The notes under the pieces: generated by a model
Told to the model about the DNA's origin: nothing
What the model saw: only the letters and a program-made list of their open reading frames with translations
The model's database searches: none
Shown here: positions 1 through 5,391 of the stretch, one piece after another
How the letters are laid out: each line of letters begins with the position of its first letter
How positions within the stretch are numbered: position 1 is the stretch's first letter
NCBI GenBank assembly: GCA_023457035.1
Contig: JAEWNN010000151.1
Span: 1-6,824 of the forward strand
Length of the DNA: 6,824 bases
Direction: 5' to 3'
DNA from: Verrucomicrobiota bacterium
Lineage (GTDB): Bacteria > Verrucomicrobiota > Verrucomicrobiia > Opitutales > Opitutaceae
Position numbers and translations under genes: made by a program

Positions 1-2324
1 AGTTCTACAGCGTCGAGGTCTTCTTCAACGGCAAACCCTCGGCCGGCATGGCCATCCGCCAGGCGCCGGGCGCCAACGCCCTCGACACCGCCAACGCCGT
101 GAAGGCCAAGCTCGCCGAGATGAGCCAGTACTTTCCCGCCGGCATGAAGGTCGTGTATCCGTACGACACGACTCCGTTCGTGAAGGTGGCCATCCACGAG
201 GTGGTCAAGACGCTCTTCGAGGCCGTGGTCCTCGTCTTCCTCGTCATGTGGCTGTTCATGGGCAACATGCGCGCCACGTTGATCCCGACCATCGCGGTGC
301 CGGTCGTGCTCCTGGGCACCTTCGCCGTGCTCATGCTCTGCGGCTACTCGATCAACATGCTCACCATGTTCGCCATGGTGCTGGCGATCGGTCTGCTCGT
401 CGACGACGCCATCGTCGTCGTCGAGAACGTCGAACGCATCATGTCCGAGGAGGGCCTCTCGCCCATGGCGGCGACCGCCAAATCCATGGACCAGATCACG
501 CCGGCCCTCATCGGCATCGGCCTGGTTCTCTCGGCCGTCTTCATGCCGATGGCGTTCTTCGGCGGCTCCACCGGCATCATCTACCGCCAGTTCTCCGTCA
601 CCATCGCCGCGGCCATGCTGCTCTCGGTCGTTGTCGCGTTGATCCTCACGCCAGTGCTCTGCGCCACCATGCTCAAGCCGGTGGTCAAGGGCCACGAGGC
701 CGCCGAGGGTGCCGTCTGGTTCCTGCGCCCGTTCTTCCTCTGGTTCGACCGCGCCTTCTTCCGCCTCCGCGATGCCTACATGCGTCTCGTCGGCAACGTC
801 CTCCACCGCAAGCTCCGCTACGTCGCGGTGTTCGTCGCGATCGTCGGCGTGCTCGGCTTGCTCTTCATGCGCATGCCCACCAGCTACCTCCCCGACGAGG
901 ACCAGGGCATCCTCATGTGCCAGATCATGATGCCCACCGGCGCCACCATGGAGCAGACCAAGGCCGCCGCCGTCGACCTCCAGCGCTACGTCTCCGAGCA
1001 GGAAAAGGACTCCGTCGAGGCCTGCATGATGATCGTCGGCATGGGCTTCTCCGGCACCGCCCAGAACAACGGCATGGTCTTCGTGAAGCTCAAGGACTGG
1101 GAGCTGCGCCAGCGCGCCGACCAGAAGGCCGGCGCCATCGCCCGGCGCATCATGGGCGCCTTCGCCACCAAGCGCGACCGCATCATCTACGCCTTCGCCC
1201 CGCCCGCCGTCACCGAGCTGGGCAACGCCCAGGGCGTCGACTTCCAGCTGCTCGACCGCGGCGGCCTCGGCCACGAGGGGCTCACCGCCGCCCGTAACCA
1301 GCTTCTCGGCATGGCGATGAAGGACCCGCGCCTGGCCAGCGTCCGCCCCAACGGCATGGAGGACACCACCCAGCTCCGCATCGACATCGACTGGGACAAG
1401 GTCGGCGCCCTCGGCCTGCCGCTCAGCTCGATCCATTCCACCCTCTCCGCCTCCCTCGGCTCCGCCTACGTGAACAACTTCGTCAAGAACGCCCGCGTGA
1501 AGCGCGTCTTCGTCCAGTCCGACGCCCCCTTCCGCAGCGGCCCCGCCGATCTCGAGAAGATCCACGTGCGCGCCAACGACGGCAAGATGGTGCCCTTCTC
1601 CTCCTTCGCCTCCCTGCGCTGGGCCAGCGGCTCGCCCCGCCTCGAGCGCTTCAACGGTTTCTCGTCGATGAACATCTGGGCGCAACCCGCTCCCGGCCGC
1701 AGCTCCGGCGAGGCCATGCAGGCCCTCGAGGAGATCTGCGCCAAGCTACCGCAGGGCATCGGCTACGACTGGACCGGCCTCTCCTTCCAGGAACGCCAGT
1801 CCTCCTCGCAGACCGGTCTGCTCTACGCCTTCTCGATCTTCGTCGTCTTCCTGTGCATGGCCGCCCTCTACGAGAGCTGGCCCATCCCGGTCTCGATCCT
1901 GCTCGCGCTGCCCCTCGGCGCGCTGGGCGGCGTCATCGCTTCCTCGATGCGCGGGCTCTCCAACGACGTCTACTTCCAGATCGGCCTGCTCACCACGCTC
2001 GGTCTCACCACCAAGAACGCCATCCTCATCGTCCAGTTCGCCAAGGCGCGTTACGAGGAGGGCATGGGCCTGATCGAGGCCACGCTCGAAGCGGCCAAGC
2101 TCCGCTTCCGCCCGATCATCATGACCTCGCTGGCCTTCGGCCTCGGCGTCGTCCCGCTGGCCATCGCCGCCGGCGCCGGCGCCGGCGCCATGAAGGCCAT
2201 CGGCACCTCCGTCCTCGGCGGCATGGTCACCGGCACCGTGCTCGTCGTCGTGTTCGCCCCGCTGTTCTACGTGCTCGTCGAGAAAACCTTCGGCGGCAAG
2301 AAACCGCAGCCCGCCGCCAAATAA
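1..2324 (+). CDS. RND multidrug efflux transporter, HAE1 family (AcrB/MexB-like), 5'-truncated by the window
   Basis: Inner-membrane proton/drug antiporter of a tripartite efflux pump, taking substrates from periplasm or membrane and passing them to an outer-membrane channel. The first complete codon is at base 3, and the frame is open to the window edge, so the start lies upstream. The 773 visible residues align with AcrB from about residue 273 to the end, giving a full protein of about 1,045 residues, normal for the family. Visible hallmarks are the YPYDTTPF segment of the porter domain; the TM4 motif GLLVDDAIVVVENVER, whose Asp pair (AcrB D407/D408) is at 402-407; FFGGSTG; LPDEDQG; and SPRLERFNG. 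The TM10 motif TTKNAILIVQFAK has its Lys (AcrB K940) at 2013-2015, so the proton relay looks intact. Two deep-pocket aromatics are replaced by Met (see findings). The outer-membrane partner gene follows after 32 bp; the adaptor gene is presumably upstream. Substrates cannot be read from sequence. Confidence 0.97.
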   Translation, partial: FYSVEVFFNGKPSAGMAIRQAPGANALDTANAVKAKLAEMSQYFPAGMKVVYPYDTTPFVKVAIHEVVKTLFEAVVLVFLVMWLFMGNMRATLIPTIAVPVVLLGTFAVLMLCGYSINMLTMFAMVLAIGLLVDDAIVVVENVERIMSEEGLSPMAATAKSMDQITPALIGIGLVLSAVFMPMAFFGGSTGIIYRQFSVTIAAAMLLSVVVALILTPVLCATMLKPVVKGHEAAEGAVWFLRPFFLWFDRAFFRLRDAYMRLVGNVLHRKLRYVAVFVAIVGVLGLLFMRMPTSYLPDEDQGILMCQIMMPTGATMEQTKAAAVDLQRYVSEQEKDSVEACMMIVGMGFSGTAQNNGMVFVKLKDWELRQRADQKAGAIARRIMGAFATKRDRIIYAFAPPAVTELGNAQGVDFQLLDRGGLGHEGLTAARNQLLGMAMKDPRLASVRPNGMEDTTQLRIDIDWDKVGALGLPLSSIHSTLSASLGSAYVNNFVKNARVKRVFVQSDAPFRSGPADLEKIHVRANDGKMVPFSSFASLRWASGSPRLERFNGFSSMNIWAQPAPGRSSGEAMQALEEICAKLPQGIGYDWTGLSFQERQSSSQTGLLYAFSIFVVFLCMAALYESWPIPVSILLALPLGALGGVIASSMRGLSNDVYFQIGLLTTLGLTTKNAILIVQFAKARYEEGMGLIEATLEAAKLRFRPIIMTSLAFGLGVVPLAIAAGAGAGAMKAIGTSVLGGMVTGTVLVVVFAPLFYVLVEKTFGGKKPQPAAK

Positions 2325-2356
2325 GCCGCCACACCCTCTACCGGGCATCGAAACCC

Positions 2357-3784
2357 ATGAAACGTCCTTCCCTCCTCCTGCTCGGCGGCCTCGTCCTCGG
2401 CGCCGCCGGCTGCACCATGGAGCCGCGCTACCGCCGGCCCGCCGCCCCCGTCCCCGCCCAGTGGCCCGCCGGCGTCGCCACCGCCCAGGGACAGCCCGCC
2501 GCGGCTCCCGCGGCCACCGCCCTCGCCTGGCGCGACTTCATCGCCGACACCAGGCTCCGCCAAGTCGTCGAGCTCGCGCTCCGGAACAACCGCGACCTCC
2601 GCGCCGCGGCCCTCAACGTCGAGCTCGCCCGCGCCCTCTACGGCATCCAGCGCGACTCGCTCTTCCCGTCGATCACGGCCCAGGGCAGCGGCGGCAAGCA
2701 GCGCGCCTCCGCCGATCTCACCGAGGCCGGTCGCGCCCGCACCACCGAGAGCTACAGCACCAGCCTCGGTGTCCTCTCCTGGGAGGTCGATTTCTTCGGC
2801 CGCGTGCGCAGCCTCAACCAGGAAGCCTGGCAGAAATACCAGGCGACCAAGGAAGCCCGCCGCAGCGCGCAGACGCTCCTCGTCTCCAACACCGTCGCCG
2901 CCTACCTCAACCTCGCCGCCAACCGCGACGCCCTCGCCCTCGCGCAGAGCACGCTGCGCGCGCAGGAGGACTCCTACCGCCTCGTCCGCCGCCAGTACGA
3001 GGCCGGCGTCGCCACCGAACTCGACCTGCGCCAAGCGCAGACGCCGCTCGAGACCGGCCGCGCCAGCGTCGCCCAGTACACCCGCACCGCCGCCCAGGCC
3101 GCCAATGCCCTCAACCTCCTCGCCGGCACCTCCGTACCCGCCGACCTGTTACCGAGCGGCCTCGCCCAGGTCGCCGATTTTGAGGAGATCGCCGCCGGTC
3201 TGCCCTCCGACGTGCTCCTCGGCCGGCCCGACGTCATGCAGGCCGAGGCCACGCTGAAGGCCGCCAACGCCGACCTCGGCGCCGCCCGTGCCGCGTTCTT
3301 CCCGCGTATCGCTCTCACCGGCACGATCGGCTCGGCCAGCCGCGAGCTCAACGGCCTGTTCGAGGGCGGCACCGGCACCTGGAGCTTCCTGCCCAGCGCC
3401 AGCATGCCGATCTTCGACGCCCGCACCTGGACCGCCCACCGCGCAGCCAAGGTGCAACGCGAGCTCGCCGTCGCCCAGTACGAGAAGGCGATCCAGAGCG
3501 CGTTCCGCGAGGTCGCCGATGCCCTCGCCTCCCGCGCCACCGTCGGCGAACAGCTCGCCGCGCAGCAACGCCTCGTCGAGGCGCTCGCCGAGACCAACCG
3601 CCTCGCCACCGCGCGTTTTGAGAAGGGCGTCGACAGCTACCTCGTCTCGCTCGATGCGCAGCGCTCGCTGTTCGCCGCGCAGCAGGGCCTGGTCTCCGTC
3701 CGTCTGGCCGCGCTTGTCAGCCGCGTGCAGCTCTACGCCGCACTCGGCGGCGGCGGCACCGAGGAGCCCGCGTCCCGGAAATAG
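2357..3784 (+). CDS. Outer-membrane efflux lipoprotein (OprM/NodT family, TolC-like channel)
   Basis: Trimeric outer-membrane channel through which the upstream RND pump expels substrates. The predicted protein is 475 aa, usual for OprM-type factors. It starts with a lipoprotein signal: basic MKRP, a Leu-rich core and a lipobox ending AAGC, with Cys19 the likely lipidated residue. This fixes the ATG at 2357; the same frame is open further upstream but only inside the transporter gene. Two outer-membrane efflux (OEP) repeats follow, about residues 60-255 and 280-465. Family motifs are WEVDFFGRVR (142-151), LPSDVLLGRPDV (282-293) and AAFFPRIALTG (312-322). The internal duplication shows in the pair RRQYEAGVATELDL (211-224) and TARFEKGVDSYLVSL (418-432). 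No Shine-Dalgarno is evident in the 32-bp gap, so translation may be coupled to or continue from the transporter gene. The short tail after 464 is Gly/Glu-rich and unremarkable. Confidence 0.96.
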   Translation: MKRPSLLLLGGLVLGAAGCTMEPRYRRPAAPVPAQWPAGVATAQGQPAAAPAATALAWRDFIADTRLRQVVELALRNNRDLRAAALNVELARALYGIQRDSLFPSITAQGSGGKQRASADLTEAGRARTTESYSTSLGVLSWEVDFFGRVRSLNQEAWQKYQATKEARRSAQTLLVSNTVAAYLNLAANRDALALAQSTLRAQEDSYRLVRRQYEAGVATELDLRQAQTPLETGRASVAQYTRTAAQAANALNLLAGTSVPADLLPSGLAQVADFEEIAAGLPSDVLLGRPDVMQAEATLKAANADLGAARAAFFPRIALTGTIGSASRELNGLFEGGTGTWSFLPSASMPIFDARTWTAHRAAKVQRELAVAQYEKAIQSAFREVADALASRATVGEQLAAQQRLVEALAETNRLATARFEKGVDSYLVSLDAQRSLFAAQQGLVSVRLAALVSRVQLYAALGGGGTEEPASRK

Positions 3785-3807
3785 CCGGCGCTCGCACGCG
3801 CTCCACT

Positions 3808-3841
3808 CACAGCCGCACGGGCCCCGGCCCGTGCGGCTGTG
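3808..3841 (+). terminator. Perfect GC-rich hairpin after the efflux operon (possible terminator)
   Basis: CACAGCCGCACGGGCC at 3808-3823 is the exact reverse complement of 3826-3841, separated by only two bases. In practice this gives about 15 bp of stem and a 4-nt loop. It begins 23 bp after the outer-membrane factor stop codon. No T-tract follows, so this is not a classic intrinsic terminator. It could end transcription with Rho, protect the 3' end of the efflux mRNA, or work as a two-way barrier, since the stem is symmetric. Confidence 0.6.
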
Positions 3842-3846
3842 CTGCC

Positions 3847-3862
3847 TCCGGCCGTCCGGCCG
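3847..3862. repeat. Tandem 8-bp repeat TCCGGCCG x2 upstream of lysR
   Basis: TCCGGCCG occurs twice head to tail at 3847-3854 and 3855-3862. Each copy contains the palindrome CGGCCG, and the pair can fold as a 5-bp stem (3849-3853 with 3858-3862). It lies between the strong hairpin and the proposed lysR -35 element. It could be an operator or an extension of the terminator region. In DNA this GC-rich, a chance origin is quite possible. Confidence 0.4.
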
Positions 3863-3873
3863 CAAGCACGCAC

Positions 3874-3903
3874 TTGTCGTTCCGCCGCCGCACCCGCTAT
3901 CCT
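3874..3903 (+). promoter_or_regulatory. Candidate promoter of the LysR-type regulator, possibly leaderless
   Basis: TTGTCG at 3874-3879 and TATCCT at 3898-3903 are separated by 18 bp; each matches 4 of 6 bases of the sigma-70 consensus. The -10-like hexamer ends 7 nt before the ATG at 3911, so transcription would begin at or next to the start codon. No purine-rich Shine-Dalgarno is present. A short dyad, CAAG-N6-CTTG (3863-3876), overlaps the -35 and could be an operator, though it is weak. Confidence 0.4.
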
Positions 3904-3910
3904 GCGGCAA

Positions 3911-4792
3911 ATGGAACTCCGCCACCTGCGCTACTTCGTCGCCGTTGCGGAGGCCCTCAATTTCACGCGCGCCGCCGAGAAGTTGCGCGTCGCGCAGCCC
4001 GCCCTCAGCCGCCAGATCCAAGCGCTCGAGCACGAGCTCGGCACCGAGCTCCTCGACCGCAACCGCCAGCGCGTCCTCCTCACCGACGCCGGCCGGCTCT
4101 TCCTCGATCACGCCCGCCGAATCCTCGAACAGGTCGCTCTCGCCACCCATGCCGTCCGCGAGGTCGGAACCGGCGCCGCCGGCGAGCTGCGCATCGCCCA
4201 CGACTGGCGACTCTCCTCCAACTTGGTTTCCCGCGCGGTCGTCGAATACCGCAAACGCTATCCGGGCGTGGAGGTCGCGTTGCGCGACCTCCCGATGGCC
4301 GACCAGCTCGCCGCGCTCCACGCCCGCAGAATCCACCTCGGCTTCATCGCCTCCGGCTTCCTCGGGCCCGACCAGCAGTTGACCACCCGCCTGATCCAGC
4401 ACACCGAAATCGTCGTTCTCGTTCCCTCGGAGCACCCGTTCGCCGGGCGCAAGCAGGTCGCTCTGGCCGAGCTGGGCGACGCCGAATGGATCAGCGTCGA
4501 CACGCCGGACAACAGCTACCGCGCCTTCCTCCAGCAACTCTGCCGCAACGCCGGCTTCACGCCCCGGTTCAGCCGAGCCACGGCCAACCAGCAACAGGCG
4601 ATCATCGGCCTGGTCGCCGCCGGGATGGGCATCGCCCTGGCGCCGCGCATCGCGCTCACCCGGGAGCATCCGGCCGTCACGATCCTCGCCACCGATTGCG
4701 ATCCGATCGACATCTGCGCGGCCTGGAACGCGCGCGACCGCTCGCCGCTGCTGCAGCAGTTCGTCGCCATCCTGGAGCGGCTCGCCAAGTAG
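3911..4792 (+). CDS. LysR-type transcriptional regulator
   Basis: DNA-binding regulator of 293 aa, typical LysR length. The N-terminal winged helix-turn-helix covers about residues 1-60: MELRHLRYFVAVAEALNF, then TRAAEKLRVAQPALSRQIQ as the helix-turn-helix, and LLDRNRQRVLLTDAG as the wing. A linker helix spans about 61-88. The effector-binding domain (type 2 periplasmic-binding fold) runs from GELRIAH (91-97) through the typical GMGIALAPR (238-246) to the C-terminus. The ATG at 3911 is chosen because the family's N-terminus begins exactly there; an in-frame GTG at 3839 would add 24 residues and lie inside the hairpin. The gene follows the efflux operon on the same strand rather than facing its target, as many LysR genes do. 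Control of the pump is therefore possible but unproven, and autoregulation is common in the family. The co-inducer cannot be predicted. Confidence 0.95.
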   Translation: MELRHLRYFVAVAEALNFTRAAEKLRVAQPALSRQIQALEHELGTELLDRNRQRVLLTDAGRLFLDHARRILEQVALATHAVREVGTGAAGELRIAHDWRLSSNLVSRAVVEYRKRYPGVEVALRDLPMADQLAALHARRIHLGFIASGFLGPDQQLTTRLIQHTEIVVLVPSEHPFAGRKQVALAELGDAEWISVDTPDNSYRAFLQQLCRNAGFTPRFSRATANQQQAIIGLVAAGMGIALAPRIALTREHPAVTILATDCDPIDICAAWNARDRSPLLQQFVAILERLAK

Positions 4793-4795
4793 TGG

Positions 4796-4821
4796 CCCGA
4801 CCCTTTCGGGTTTCCCCCTTT
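4796..4821 (+). terminator. Weak possible terminator after lysR
   Basis: A 5-bp stem, CCCGA (4796-4800) with TCGGG (4806-4810), has a CCCTT loop and is followed by the broken pyrimidine run TTTCCCCCTTT. It starts 3 bp after the lysR stop. The stem is short and the T-tract interrupted, so termination would be partial at best. Read-through into tatA is plausible. Confidence 0.3.
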
Positions 4822-4846
4822 ACTCGGCATGCTTCGAGCTTAGCTT
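4819..4846 (+). promoter_or_regulatory. Candidate tatA promoter, possibly leaderless
   Basis: TTTACT (4819-4824) and TAGCTT (4841-4846) are 16 bp apart. The -35 is a fair match to consensus, the -10 a poorer one. The -10-like hexamer ends exactly 7 nt before the tatA ATG at 4854, the same spacing as at lysR. No Shine-Dalgarno lies between. The AT-containing hexamer stands out in a very GC-rich background. Confidence 0.33.
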
Positions 4847-4853
4847 GCGCCCC

Positions 4854-5117
4854 ATGGTCGCCTCCCCTCCCGCGCTCGCCTTCCTGAACCTCGGCACCAC
4901 CGAGCTGATCGTCATCCTGGTGATCGTCCTGCTGCTCTTCGGCGCGAAGCGCCTGCCCGACCTCGCCCGCGGCCTCGGCAAATCGATCCAGGAGTTCAAG
5001 AAGGCCGCCAAGGAGGCCGAGAACGACATCCGCCAATCCATCGAGGAACAGCCGAAGACCCCGCCCCCGGCCAGCAAGCCCTCCGGCACCCAGCCGCCAC
5101 CGGCAGCCAACAACTGA
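4854..5117 (+). CDS. tatA: Sec-independent twin-arginine translocase subunit TatA/E
   Basis: Small inner-membrane protein that forms the size-variable pore of the Tat system, exporting folded proteins with twin-arginine signals. It has 87 residues (E. coli TatA has 89). A short N-terminus leads to one membrane helix, about residues 15-29, with Glu17 at the position of the polar residue at the start of the TatA helix. Then come the FG hinge (F29-G30), the amphipathic helix AKRLPDLARGLGKSIQEFKK (31-50) with the conserved Phe48, a charged stretch and a Pro/Ala-rich flexible tail. The short tail favours TatA/E over TatB. An in-frame TTG at 4845 would add three residues but overlaps the proposed -10, so the ATG at 4854 is preferred. 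No tatB or tatC is adjacent; stand-alone tatA genes are common outside the enterobacteria. The gene ends at a strong intrinsic terminator. Confidence 0.93.
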   Translation: MVASPPALAFLNLGTTELIVILVIVLLLFGAKRLPDLARGLGKSIQEFKKAAKEAENDIRQSIEEQPKTPPPASKPSGTQPPPAANN

Positions 5118-5153
5118 GCCGCGCGCCCCCCCCCGGCGCCCCTGCGCTTTCCG

Positions 5154-5180
5154 ACCGGCGACGACTGTCGCCGGTTTTTT
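5154..5180 (+). terminator. Rho-independent terminator of tatA
   Basis: A perfect 9-bp stem, ACCGGCGAC (5154-5162) with GTCGCCGGT (5167-5175), has a GACT loop and is followed by a run of six T (5175-5180). It lies 36 bp after the tatA stop. On the minus strand the same hairpin has no following T-tract, so it works best for plus-strand transcription. Its last two T bases are part of the stop codon of the convergent small feo gene. Confidence 0.87.
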
Positions 5181-5325
5181 AGTGTCGTGGTTTCTTCAAC
5201 GCACCCTGGCCGCAGCCGCAGCCCTCGCACACGCTCCCGCGCCGCCGCAATCCCCGCCATAGCAGGAAACCCAGCGCCGCCGCCACCAACCCGAGCGCGA
5301 CGATCGTCTGTGCGGTTTCGTTCAT
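5179..5325 (-). CDS. FeoB-associated Cys-rich membrane protein
   Basis: A 48-residue protein encoded immediately downstream of feoB on the same strand, after a 66-bp gap. It begins MNETAQ, has one hydrophobic segment at about residues 7-23 (IVALGLVAAALGFLLW), then an Arg-rich cytoplasmic anchor (R24 to R29), the cysteine cluster CEGCGCG (Cys33, Cys36, Cys38) and a basic end, ALKKPRH. This layout of one membrane helix, basic stretch and short Cys-rich tail matches the small FeoB-associated family (Pfam FeoB_associated). Its role is not firmly established; it is thought to assist FeoB, perhaps in a way comparable to the Cys-containing FeoC. Three cysteines close together could bind Fe2+ or an iron-sulfur centre, which is inference. 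The gene is too short for routine ORF cut-offs. Its TAA stop overlaps the T-tract of the tatA terminator. Confidence 0.85.
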   Translation of the reverse strand: MNETAQTIVALGLVAAALGFLLWRGLRRRGSVCEGCGCGQGALKKPRH

Positions 5326-5336
5326 GGATTCGTTGT

Positions 5337-5340
5337 CTCC
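5337..5340 (-). promoter_or_regulatory. Probable ribosome binding site of the FeoB-associated gene
   Basis: GGAG on the minus strand lies 11 nt upstream of the ATG at 5325, a little longer than ideal. It is one of the few purine-rich Shine-Dalgarno-like sequences ahead of a gene in this window, as would be expected for an internal operon gene that cannot be leaderless. It supports the chosen start. Confidence 0.4.
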
Positions 5341-5391
5341 GTCCTGGGTTTCCTTCGTTGCCTTCTGTCGTCTGGACTCCGTCGCCGCCGC

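Noticed and set aside
2171..2188. CGGCGC x3 microsatellite in the transporter gene
   Set aside because: It encodes the Gly-Ala loop that matches the conserved GAGSGA of AcrB, so it is a coding constraint rather than an inserted repeat.
1853..2356. Upstream extension of the outer-membrane lipoprotein frame into the transporter gene
   Set aside because: The lipoprotein signal peptide begins at 2357; the upstream part is Arg/His-rich out-of-frame reading of the transporter.
3839..3910. GTG at 3839 as an alternative start of the LysR gene
   Set aside because: The added residues resemble no LysR N-terminus and would overlap the hairpin and the proposed promoter.
3149..4669. A 506-codon open frame on the minus strand opposite the outer-membrane factor and lysR
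   Set aside because: Composition is Gly/Ala/Glu-rich with no family motif, and both genes on the other strand are clearly real.
5126..5134. Run of nine C between tatA and its terminator
   Set aside because: It lies outside coding sequence and away from any promoter, so phase variation is unlikely. A homopolymer length error is possible but has no consequence for the genes.
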